6,142 nt of DNA, from assembly GCA_003649515.1 (NCBI GenBank), contig QMSC01000083.1, forward strand, positions 1 through 6,142, given 5' to 3'. The translations under genes and the position numbers were made by a program. Source of the DNA: Thermoprotei archaeon (GTDB lineage Archaea > Thermoproteota > Thermoprotei > Thermofilales > B20-G17). The notes beneath the pieces were generated by a model. The model made no database searches and was not told where the DNA came from. It was given only the letters and a program-made list of their open reading frames with translations. Shown here piece after piece: positions 1 through 5,450 of this stretch. Position 1 is the first letter of the stretch. The number at the start of each line of letters is the position of its first letter.

Positions 1-361
1 AAAGATGTTTCCAATGGCCAAAACGTTGACCCTCGGCATAGACGTGTTTCCTCCACCTAGGATAGCCGAGGGCCTCAGATACGCCGCTGGAGGTTCGCCT
101 CAAGTATGTTTGCTCGTTCACAAGGGAGTGATAAAAGCAACATACTATGATGATGAAAAGCCCATCGCCGAGGCGGCAAAGTTGGTTCTCGAAACAGAGG
201 GGTTCCTCCCAGCACCGGAGTCAGCGTACGCAGTCAAGGCTGGAATAGATGAGGCGTTGAAGTGTAAGAAGACCGGAGAGGAGAAGGTTATAGCCATAAA
301 CATTAGTGGGCACGGATATCTGGACTTCCCAGGCTACAGAAAGCTACTTCCAGAATTATAG
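1..361 (+). CDS. trpB2: TrpB2-type tryptophan synthase beta chain, C-terminal part (5' end outside window)
   Basis: This is the last ~119 codons of a PLP-dependent tryptophan synthase beta subunit, which joins indole and serine to make tryptophan in the cytoplasm. The frame is open to the left edge (first whole codon at 2-4), so the ATG at 5 is internal. The TrpB2 (long-form, TrpA-independent) assignment rests on the 'TLGIDVFPPPRIAEGLRY' stretch, which matches the TrpB2-specific 'TLGHDFxPPPIHAGGLRY' region as I recall it. It also has the 'ETEGFLPAPESAYAVKA' block with its conserved Glu, and the terminal 'NISGHGYLD' block. The Ser of ISGHG (codon 305-307) corresponds to the residue that contacts the PLP pyridine nitrogen in the family. 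The stop is TAG at 359-361. No other trp gene is visible downstream, so this copy seems to end its transcription unit here. The family call is firm; the choice of TrpB2 over TrpB1 is good but rests on a fragment. Confidence 0.9.
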   Translation, partial: KMFPMAKTLTLGIDVFPPPRIAEGLRYAAGGSPQVCLLVHKGVIKATYYDDEKPIAEAAKLVLETEGFLPAPESAYAVKAGIDEALKCKKTGEEKVIAINISGHGYLDFPGYRKLLPEL

Positions 362-383
362 ATTGATACATCACTTAACCTAA

Positions 384-395
384 CCTTTTTTTAAC
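384..395 (+). promoter_or_regulatory. T7 tract / TATA-like box between trpB2 and the NAD kinase gene
   Basis: The 58-bp gap contains a run of seven T (386-392) running into TTTTTAAC. Its centre is about 29 nt before the kinase ATG at 420, the spacing expected of an archaeal TATA box serving a leaderless or nearly leaderless transcript. The same T-run lies 25 nt after the trpB2 stop and could serve as an archaeal oligo-T terminator. Both roles are inferred from position and composition only. Confidence 0.45.
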
Positions 396-419
396 AAGTA
401 CATTTGATTTGATGGGAGT

Positions 420-1529
420 ATGAAGAAGCTGGGTTTTGTCGTTAATCCCATAGCTGGAATGGGGGGCTCGGTCGGGCTGAAGGGGACCGACGGCGAGGAA
501 ATTCTGCGGAAGGCTATAGAGTTGGGGGCAACGCCTGTCGCCCCTGGCCGTGCGGTTGATTTTTTAAAGAATTTGAAGCCCGCGGAGGAGATCCATCTAA
601 TCACTTACCCCATGGAGATGGGGGAGTATGAGGCTAAAGAGGCGGGTTTTAGACCAACTGTGATAGGAAAGATTTCGAAGCCGACTACAGCATCGGATAC
701 AAAGCGAGCGGTTAGAGAAATGTGCGAGCTGGGTGTCGACTTGCTCGTCTTCTGCGGTGGAGACGGCACAGCCAGAGATGTTCTCGACGCGATAAAGCCT
801 GGAACACCATCGTTGGGTGTGCCCGCGGGGGTCAAGATGTACTCTGCAGTCTTTGCAAGGACGCCGGAAATAGCTGCTCATGTCGCAATCCGCTACCTAA
901 AGGGTGAATTGCCATTAAAGGAAGCAGAAGTTGCAGATATCGATGAAGAAGCCTTCAGAGCTGGAAGACTTTCAGCAAAAATCTATGGTTATATGCTCAT
1001 ACCCTATGAACCTAAGCTCGTACAGAGCTCTAAAATACCAACACCATCCTCAGAAAGCGAGCTGAAGAATCAAATGGATATAGCTAGGTGGGTCGTCGAG
1101 AATATGGATGAGGATGTGATTTACATACTTGGGCCTGGTACCACGGTTGCCGTAATAGCAAAAGTTCTTAACATAGACAAGACGATATTAGGCGTTGATT
1201 TGGTTAAAGGACGAAAATTACTTTTAAAAGATGCCAACGAAAAACAAATCTTAGATGCTGTAAGAGGACGAAAAGCGAAGATAATTCTTTCACCCCTGGG
1301 TGGGTTGGGCTCCCTGCTGGGCAGAGGGAACCAGCAGATAAGCCCCAAAGTGATCAAGGCGGTTGGGAAGGAAAACATCATAGTGGTGGCAACGAAACGT
1401 AAGCTACGGGAACTGCCGTTCGGCTGCCTCTGGGTTGATACAGGGGATAAGGAGCTCGATGACGAATTCCACGGCTACATGCGTGTCATAGTGGGGTACG
1501 GTGAGGAGGAGCTCATTAAAGTCATGTAG
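420..1529 (+). CDS. ATP-NAD kinase family protein (archaeal COG3199-like)
   Basis: A 369-residue member of the NAD kinase / diacylglycerol kinase-like superfamily, predicted to phosphorylate NAD to NADP in the cytoplasm with ATP or polyphosphate. The N-terminal nucleotide-binding half starts with 'GFVVNPIAGMGG' (residues 5-16) and carries the signature GGDGT at 113-117, followed by 'ARDV' and 'GVPAGVKMYSAVFA' (133-146). The C-terminal half has 'LGPGTTV' (237-243) and the subfamily block 'GGLGSLLGRGNQQISPKVI' (294-312). Length and motif order fit the long archaeal/bacterial family rather than short NadK. The start is ATG 420. A GGGAG lies at 414-418, only 1 nt before the ATG, too close for a normal SD site, so a leaderless mRNA is plausible. 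The 3' end overlaps the convergent small cysteine-protein gene by 8 bp. Related proteins include some with other proposed substrates, so NAD as substrate is inferred from the family. Confidence 0.9.
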   Translation: MKKLGFVVNPIAGMGGSVGLKGTDGEEILRKAIELGATPVAPGRAVDFLKNLKPAEEIHLITYPMEMGEYEAKEAGFRPTVIGKISKPTTASDTKRAVREMCELGVDLLVFCGGDGTARDVLDAIKPGTPSLGVPAGVKMYSAVFARTPEIAAHVAIRYLKGELPLKEAEVADIDEEAFRAGRLSAKIYGYMLIPYEPKLVQSSKIPTPSSESELKNQMDIARWVVENMDEDVIYILGPGTTVAVIAKVLNIDKTILGVDLVKGRKLLLKDANEKQILDAVRGRKAKIILSPLGGLGSLLGRGNQQISPKVIKAVGKENIIVVATKRKLRELPFGCLWVDTGDKELDDEFHGYMRVIVGYGEEELIKVM

Positions 1530-1701
1530 ATGATTTCAATTTAGACAACTTCACAGTCAGTTCGATAATCCTCCAAACATTCGTTTCACTCTTTAGCATA
1601 AGGTAAGCACAATGCCTACAAAAAATGTTTCCATCTATAACAACATATTCTCCTTCATCAACTTCTCTTTGACAATTAATTACCGAACACCTCTTTTTAA
1701 T
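1522..1701 (-). CDS. Small four-cysteine (zinc-finger-like) protein, apparent ATT start
   Basis: A 59-residue reading frame on the minus strand with no ATG, GTG or TTG at its N-terminus. The frame opens after a TAA just upstream (1717-1719). The best start is ATT at 1701-1699, preceded by GGGGGTGA (1713-1706) with a 4-nt spacer, the same GGTGA-to-start spacing as the hydrogenase small-subunit gene in this window. With ATT read as Met, the N-terminus is 'MKKRCSVINCQREVDEGEYV', followed by 'VIDGNIFCRHCAYLMLK' and a basic, helical-looking tail. Cys5, Cys10, Cys28 and Cys31 (CX4C-X17-CX2C) could bind one zinc, with a beta-hairpin-like middle as in small treble-clef or zinc-ribbon domains. It follows the nucleotidyltransferase-fold gene by 32 nt, so it is probably the third gene of that operon. 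Its TGA stop (1524-1522) overlaps the convergent NAD kinase gene. I do not recognise a named family. A sequence error or mutation of an ATG is the main alternative to a true ATT start. Confidence 0.62.
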   Translation of the reverse strand: MKKRCSVINCQREVDEGEYVVIDGNIFCRHCAYLMLKSETNVWRIIELTVKLSKLKSST

Positions 1702-1705
1702 GATG

Positions 1706-1713
1706 TCACCCCC
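1706..1713 (-). promoter_or_regulatory. Strong Shine-Dalgarno site (GGGGGTGA) for the small cysteine protein
   Basis: Read on the minus strand, GGGGGTGA matches the archaeal anti-SD complement (GGAGGTGA) at 7 of 8 positions and sits 4 nt before the ATT at 1701. Frames starting at the GTG inside this motif hit a stop within ten codons, so the site serves only the cysteine-protein frame. This is the strongest argument that translation begins here despite the absence of a standard start codon. Confidence 0.6.
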
Positions 1714-1733
1714 TATTTATCTTTATTGATATT

Positions 1734-2522
1734 TCAACGATATACCTCTTCAACCTCCCTATACCACGGTTTCTTATCACCTATTCTCGCTCTAAGCTTC
1801 CACTTCATGCTTTTTGGAGTTTCTTCAACACGCTTAAGTATGTAATCGACTTTAGCAATAACATCTGATCTATCCTCATCAGTTAACCCTTTAAAGAACT
1901 TAACGTACTGCTTAACTTTATTCAGGTTCATCGTACACGTTCTCCAGAGCCCCCAATCGTTTGAGAGTAGTTTAGCGAAGTAGCCAACGTTTATCATCTC
2001 TTTGTCCCCATCACCTACATCATGCTCTCTCAAAAGCACTATCACATCTATCAGGTCCTTCTCATTTATCTTAACTATCTGCAACTTCTCTAAAAGCATG
2101 TCAACAAGCGATATGGTTGGGTAATCGATTTCAAGTCTTCCTTTAAAGTTTATGTCATGGCACATCTCCAACTTGTCGAAGAAAACGTCTGAATGTATTC
2201 CGTATTCCTTACAGTAAAATATCCGCCTTTTTGCTCCATATAGCACTCTTACAGTTACATCCTCCTCCCATCCTAGGTCGCTGAACAACTTTTCCACCTT
2301 TTTGCAGTACTTCCTGTAAGACACGAAATCTATATCCGACAAGACTCTCCCAGCCGTGTAGAACAAGTGTTTAAATTTACTACAGTGTGTTCTAAAAGCG
2401 ATGGCGCCGATGAGCCTAAGTATTATTCCCCTTCTATCGGCCTCTTCCATTATTTGATCTCTTAACTTGAAGAACAGTTTTTCCTGTTCGATCATTTCCG
2501 AAAGTTTCTTCTCTTCAATCAT
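1734..2522 (-). CDS. Nucleotidyltransferase-fold protein of a conserved uncharacterised family
   Basis: A 262-residue soluble protein with the hallmarks of a polymerase-beta-like nucleotidyltransferase fold. These are 'RLIGAIAFRTH' (residues 36-46, the G-x-x-A helix), the metal-binding pair in 'LSDIDF' (Asp63 and Asp65), a third acidic strand 'HSDVFFDKLEMCH' (Asp112), and then 'MLLEKLQIVKINEKDLIDVIVLL' (142-164). That helical stretch resembles AbiEii-like and uncharacterised NTP_transf proteins. The C-terminal blocks 'DWGLWRTCTMNL' (189-200) and 'PKSMKWKLRARIGDKKPWY' (236-254) match, from memory, a family common in Actinobacteria and Chloroflexi annotated as hypothetical or nucleotidyltransferase-like. 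I chose ATG 2522 over the in-frame TTG 2561. The ATG lies 7 nt after the metallophosphoesterase stop and has GAGGGA 10 nt upstream, whereas the TTG would overlap that gene by 32 bp. It looks more AT-rich than the upstream gene. The substrate is unknown, and a toxin role as in AbiE is possible but not shown. Confidence 0.82.
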   Translation of the reverse strand: MIEEKKLSEMIEQEKLFFKLRDQIMEEADRRGIILRLIGAIAFRTHCSKFKHLFYTAGRVLSDIDFVSYRKYCKKVEKLFSDLGWEEDVTVRVLYGAKRRIFYCKEYGIHSDVFFDKLEMCHDINFKGRLEIDYPTISLVDMLLEKLQIVKINEKDLIDVIVLLREHDVGDGDKEMINVGYFAKLLSNDWGLWRTCTMNLNKVKQYVKFFKGLTDEDRSDVIAKVDYILKRVEETPKSMKWKLRARIGDKKPWYREVEEVYR

Positions 2523-2529
2523 TCCCGGG

Positions 2530-3477
2530 TCATCCCTCAACTTTCCAGTACCTCTCGACAACGCCGTTCGATATATCTATTATGAAGCCTCTAAGCAGAC
2601 CTTTCTCGTACTCTGACCCTGGGTTAACGACTATCGTCCTCCCGAGCTTTTGAGCGGCTGATGATTCGTGGATGTGGCCGTGCAACCCGAGCACGGGTTG
2701 ATACTTCTCTATGGCTTTCCTTACGGCCTTGCTCCCGGCGTGCATGGTGACTATCTCTCCGCCGGCTATCACGGGTTTTAAGTTCTTGTCTAGTTTTGGG
2801 CATACGTCCAGCATCGTGTTGTACGGAGGACAGTGGAAATTGAAGATCGCCCTCTGGGGGTCTGAAAGCTTATTGACCTTTTCCTCAATCATTTTCTTGA
2901 GCTCTTTCTCGCTCGCTTCTCGGGGGGTGTTCCAGGGCGTTGGGTTAACGTATTCCATGCTTATCATTTCCAGGCCAGCCACCTCAACTACCTTGTCAAG
3001 GGGCCATATTATCCCGTCAGATTCGTAAGACTTTATGACTGGATCTATTACCTTTTCATCATCGTTTCCAGGCATCATCAGAACACCTATCTTATTTGGG
3101 TCTACTCTTTGCAGTAGCATGTCAACCCATTCGGCTATCCTTTCTTCCATAAGCTTGTTCATGAGCTCCATAACCTTGGATTGATCCATCTGCAACTCTT
3201 GAATCGTCTGTTTATCACAGACTAGCGGATAGGGGCCTGCGGCAGATATTCTTTCCTTCATCTTCTCTACTTCGGATTGTGAGCGTAGCTCCCACTTCCT
3301 TCCCATGTGGAAGCAGTAGTAGGTTCCATCTCCCCTATCGACTATCGGTATTATGGCTTTCCCTGTAAGGTCTCCGCAGAGCATCAGGAAGTCGGCCTTG
3401 TAGAACTCTGGAGCCCTTATCCACTTCTTCCAAGTTGCTGTACTTCCATGCACGTCAACAGCGAAGAATATCCTCAT
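2530..3477 (-). CDS. Calcineurin-like metallophosphoesterase
   Basis: A 315-residue predicted dimetal phosphoesterase with the motif set in order: D8-x-H10 ('AVDVHG'), G35-D36 ('CGDLTGK'), G137-N138-D139 ('MPGNDDE'), H215 ('FNFHCPP'), and H268-x-H270 ('LHGHIHESS'), followed by 'VNPGSEY' at 285-290. These are the usual ligands for two Mn/Fe/Zn ions, so the catalytic site appears intact. Compared with minimal archaeal enzymes of this superfamily (COG2129/Icc-like), it carries a long insert of roughly 95 residues between the GD and GND motifs (residues 41-135) that is charged and probably helical. This insert may set substrate choice. There is no signal peptide or membrane segment, so it should be cytoplasmic. 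It begins 39 nt after the permease stop but has its own TATA-like box. The nucleotidyltransferase-fold gene follows in the same direction 7 nt downstream (measured to ATG 2522), suggesting co-expression. The substrate cannot be read from the sequence. Confidence 0.9.
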   Translation of the reverse strand: MRIFFAVDVHGSTATWKKWIRAPEFYKADFLMLCGDLTGKAIIPIVDRGDGTYYCFHMGRKWELRSQSEVEKMKERISAAGPYPLVCDKQTIQELQMDQSKVMELMNKLMEERIAEWVDMLLQRVDPNKIGVLMMPGNDDEKVIDPVIKSYESDGIIWPLDKVVEVAGLEMISMEYVNPTPWNTPREASEKELKKMIEEKVNKLSDPQRAIFNFHCPPYNTMLDVCPKLDKNLKPVIAGGEIVTMHAGSKAVRKAIEKYQPVLGLHGHIHESSAAQKLGRTIVVNPGSEYEKGLLRGFIIDISNGVVERYWKVEG

Positions 3478-3485
3478 GGCCGCTC

Positions 3486-3513
3486 ATAAAAAGGGGGAGG
3501 GAGAGTTATTTAA
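3486..3513 (-). promoter_or_regulatory. TATA-like promoter of the metallophosphoesterase operon / pyrimidine-T terminator of the permease
   Basis: On the minus strand TTAAATAA (3513-3506) begins 3 nt after the permease stop and is centred about 33 nt before the ATG at 3477. This gives a predicted transcript start near 3484 and a leader of only about 7 nt. The adjoining pyrimidine run ending in TTTTTA (about 3500-3486) could end permease transcripts. Both roles are inferred from composition and spacing. Confidence 0.45.
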
Positions 3514-3516
3514 GGG

Positions 3517-5049
3517 TTACGGAGGAATCTCGGCGTATATCTTGCTGATATCTATGCCCTTTTTCACGTTCTTGTTCTGCTGCCATAGGTATATTATTAC
3601 GCCGATGCCGAACAAGGCTATTGCGAAGTACGCCATGGGAAGGGTTAGCTCCATCCCTGAGAGGAAGAGCATGAACCATCCGTAGCAGAACACCCACGTC
3701 CCCAGCGCTGCTGTCGAAACCCTTCCACCCATAGGAATCAAGTGGAGTAGATCTTCTCTGATGAAGGGCAAAGCGGCGGTGGCTAGTCCGAAAAGCATTA
3801 TTGGAACAGCGTTAACGGCCAGCAGAACGCCCATAACAGCTGCTACCGGGCTGTGGAACATGTAGGCTGAGGCTATCCCCACTATCGTCGTTATAATTAT
3901 AGACCACGTCGGTGCTCCGAACCTGTTCACGTCTGAAAGTTTCTCCGGCAACGCTCTGTCAAAGCTCATGGCGAAGAGGCACCTCGATGCGCCGAGCATG
4001 ATTACGAAAACCGAGTTCACAGGCCACAGTGCCATCAACAGCGATAGCGCTATCCCCACACCTTTCGGCATAACTGAAATCACGTAGAACGGTATGGAAG
4101 GCTTGATCGCAGGCATGATGCCCTCCAAAATTTCTGGGTGCGTTGCCGCAAAGCTATAGCATCCAACGAACTCCCCGTACGCGTAGTAGACCGCTCCAAC
4201 TGTCAGAAGGTAGACAGTCATCACGATAAGTGTTCCAACCACAAAGCTGAGGGCTATTTTCTTCCCCATAGTCTTCATCTCTCCGCCAAGGAATGATATA
4301 CCCTCCGGGCCGTGGTACGCCCAGAGGACTGCTAGAAGAGCGGATACTGTTGCTTCCCAAGAGAACTCTGGGGTGGTCCATCCTGCCTCATGTGCGGCGT
4401 CGATCACCCCCTGAAAGGCTCCTGCCCCCCATGTTGCGTCGAAATGCGCCTTTACAAACGCTGGACCGACTGCCACGAGGTAGATTCCTGATATAATGAA
4501 GGCTGCGAAGGGCAAGACTACGAGTATTAACAGCAGAGTTTTTGTAGCCTTTATCCCGAACAGAGACACTATGACACCTATGATTATCAGAAGAACAGCG
4601 AATCCGAACATGCCCCACGTGGATAGTAGAATTTGACCTGCGCCGGTTAGGCCAGCGACCATACATGTGGTACCAATAGCTATTATAGCGACATTAGCCA
4701 CTATCCCTAGGACTATGGCAAGGGTTACGAACATAGCCCATCCAGCGAACGCCCCGATAGCGGGTCCTAAGACCCTACTCGTGGGTACGTATATCCCCCC
4801 GGATCTAGGTGCCGCCGCCGTCATCAGCCCAACAGTGAACATACAGACAAGTACAATTAGACCTCCTATGACGTACGCCAGCGGGATATTTGCCCCAGGG
4901 AATGCAGTCGGTGCCTCAACAGCGAAGTAGAGCACTCCTGCTCCTATGGTTATCGCTACGCAGAGCGTTGTGATGTCAAGCATTCCCAGCTCCCTTATAA
5001 GCCCAGAAGCCCTCCTGACAAATAGTATCGGCTTCTCCTCCTCGGCCAT
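3517..5049 (-). CDS. APC-superfamily amino acid/polyamine permease
   Basis: A 510-residue integral membrane transporter of the amino acid-polyamine-organocation superfamily, with about twelve hydrophobic segments and a cytoplasmic basic N-terminus. Family landmarks, numbered from ATG 5049, are the broken TM1 helix with 'IGAG' (35-38), 'PRSGGIYVPTSRVLGP' after TM2 (81-96), 'GPEGISFLGGEMK' (247-259) in the position of the GFE...GEE-K motif, and 'ASRCLFAMSFDRALP' (354-368). The C-terminus ends in a short charged tail. The substrate is probably an amino acid or polyamine but cannot be specified. I chose ATG 5049 over the in-frame ATG 5118. The intervening 23 codons read through the AT-rich promoter, and the predicted transcript start (about 5070) lies downstream of 5118. 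Its own promoter faces away from the oxidoreductase genes, so it is not part of that operon. Confidence 0.88.
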   Translation of the reverse strand: MAEEEKPILFVRRASGLIRELGMLDITTLCVAITIGAGVLYFAVEAPTAFPGANIPLAYVIGGLIVLVCMFTVGLMTAAAPRSGGIYVPTSRVLGPAIGAFAGWAMFVTLAIVLGIVANVAIIAIGTTCMVAGLTGAGQILLSTWGMFGFAVLLIIIGVIVSLFGIKATKTLLLILVVLPFAAFIISGIYLVAVGPAFVKAHFDATWGAGAFQGVIDAAHEAGWTTPEFSWEATVSALLAVLWAYHGPEGISFLGGEMKTMGKKIALSFVVGTLIVMTVYLLTVGAVYYAYGEFVGCYSFAATHPEILEGIMPAIKPSIPFYVISVMPKGVGIALSLLMALWPVNSVFVIMLGASRCLFAMSFDRALPEKLSDVNRFGAPTWSIIITTIVGIASAYMFHSPVAAVMGVLLAVNAVPIMLFGLATAALPFIREDLLHLIPMGGRVSTAALGTWVFCYGWFMLFLSGMELTLPMAYFAIALFGIGVIIYLWQQNKNVKKGIDISKIYAEIPP

Positions 5050-5090
5050 GGCCACTTCCCGAATATATTGTTTATGTATCAGAAGAATAA

Positions 5091-5100
5091 ATAAATTTAA
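5091..5100 (-). promoter_or_regulatory. TATA-like box of the permease gene
   Basis: TTAAATTTAT on the minus strand (5100-5091), in the most AT-rich stretch nearby, lies about 46 nt before ATG 5049. This predicts a transcript start near 5070 and a ~20-nt leader containing a weak GGGAAGTGG ribosome-binding sequence just before the start. It supports the shorter gene model for the permease. Confidence 0.5.
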
Positions 5101-5144
5101 GGTTTTTGGGGCTTCCATGGACAGTGTTAGCCGGCGGGTCTATC

Positions 5145-5162
5145 TGCATAACAGATTGTGCA
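5145..5162. promoter_or_regulatory. 18-bp imperfect palindrome in the divergent promoter region
   Basis: TGCATAA and TTGTGCA form arms that pair at six of seven positions around the 4-nt centre CAGA. The site lies between the permease TATA box (5091-5100) and the TATA-like TATAAT at 5171-5176 that faces the oxidoreductase side. Its size and symmetry suit a dimeric helix-turn-helix regulator. No protein is known to bind it, so the operator role is inferred. Confidence 0.35.
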
Positions 5163-5170
5163 ACCATGTG

Positions 5171-5176
5171 TATAAT
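5171..5176 (+). promoter_or_regulatory. TATA-like box upstream of the 53-residue ORF
   Basis: TATAAT at 5171-5176 is about 40 nt before the ATG at 5213. It predicts a transcript start near 5199 and a 14-nt leader that contains AAGGCGG. The spacing fits archaeal promoters; the sequence is short, so the call is tentative. Confidence 0.35.
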
Positions 5177-5212
5177 CGACCTTAACCACTGGTTGGGTAG
5201 AATAAGGCGGAC

Positions 5213-5374
5213 ATGTACGACTTCATAGAGGACATCCTCAGGAGCAGGGGCTACCTCGTGGACAGAGACCTTCTGAAGAGGGCCATAAAGCATCCTCACA
5301 GAACCGTCTGGAGCGAAGAGGAGAGGCGTAAGACGATAAGAGAGACCTTCTTGGAGATGCGAGAAGGGAGTTAA
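5213..5374 (+). CDS. Small uncharacterised charged protein (53 aa)
   Basis: A 53-codon frame from ATG 5213 to TAA 5374, starting 'MYDFIEDILRSRGYLVDRDL' and ending 'TFLEMREGS'. It is rich in Arg, Lys and Glu, has no cysteine and no membrane segment, and looks mostly helical. Codon choice (AGG, ATA, CTC, GAC, GTC and mostly G/C third bases) is like the NuoA-like and small-subunit genes that follow, which is the main reason to regard it as coding. AAGGCGG ends 2 nt before the ATG, so the SD spacing is short. It is transcribed toward the oxidoreductase genes and ends 87 nt before the NuoA-like start, so it may be a leading gene of that unit or a separate small gene. I do not recognise the family. 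A longer frame on the opposite strand across 5072-5299 overlaps the permease 5' end and looks like a shadow. Confidence 0.55.
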   Translation: MYDFIEDILRSRGYLVDRDLLKRAIKHPHRTVWSEEERRKTIRETFLEMREGS

Positions 5375-5410
5375 ATGGAGTTTAATTACCTTCCAGCCGC
5401 CGAGGAAAAC

Positions 5411-5422
5411 CTTTTAAGAAAA
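5411..5422 (+). promoter_or_regulatory. Likely BRE/TATA promoter of the oxidoreductase operon
   Basis: GAGGAAAAC followed by CTTTTAAGAAAA resembles an archaeal BRE plus TATA box. It lies about 45 nt before the TTG start at 5462, predicting transcript initiation near 5440 and a leader that keeps the GGTGA ribosome-binding site. An alternative TATA at 5434-5439 would make the transcript start at the initiation codon and waste the SD site, so this position is preferred. Confidence 0.45.
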
Positions 5423-5426
5423 CCCC

Positions 5427-5444
5427 GTCTCTCTTATAAGAGAC
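5427..5444. promoter_or_regulatory. Perfect palindrome CTCTTATAAGAG with alternative GTCTCT/AGAGAC pairing
   Basis: Positions 5431-5442 form a perfect 12-bp palindrome. A second pairing joins GTCTCT (5427-5432) with AGAGAC (5439-5444) around CTTATA. It overlies the predicted transcript start of the oxidoreductase operon and contains a TATA-like core. It could be an operator, a promoter element or a weak RNA hairpin; the sequence does not decide between them. Confidence 0.4.
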
Positions 5445-5450
5445 CTACCC

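Noticed and set aside
412..423. Three-codon upstream ORF (ATG GGA GTA TGA) overlapping the NAD kinase start
   Set aside because: Too short to be meaningful. It follows from the GGGAG and ATG lying next to each other, and there is no sign of a leader-peptide role.
1612..1845. Plus-strand 77-codon frame
   Set aside because: Its composition is low-complexity Ser/Phe/Leu, and it is antisense to the small cysteine gene and the 3' end of the nucleotidyltransferase gene, both of which have better coding evidence.
2523..2561. TTG at 2561 as start of the nucleotidyltransferase gene
   Set aside because: It would overlap the phosphoesterase gene by 32 bp and adds residues unlike the family. ATG 2522 has better spacing and an SD site.
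5100..5212. Possible tRNA or other structured RNA in the divergent intergenic region
   Set aside because: I found no cloverleaf pattern, T-loop or acceptor pairing; only the short palindrome stands out.
5072..5299. Minus-strand 75-codon frame over the divergent promoter region
   Set aside because: It overlaps the permease 5' region and is antisense to the 53-residue ORF, shows no domain, and runs across promoter-like AT-rich sequence.
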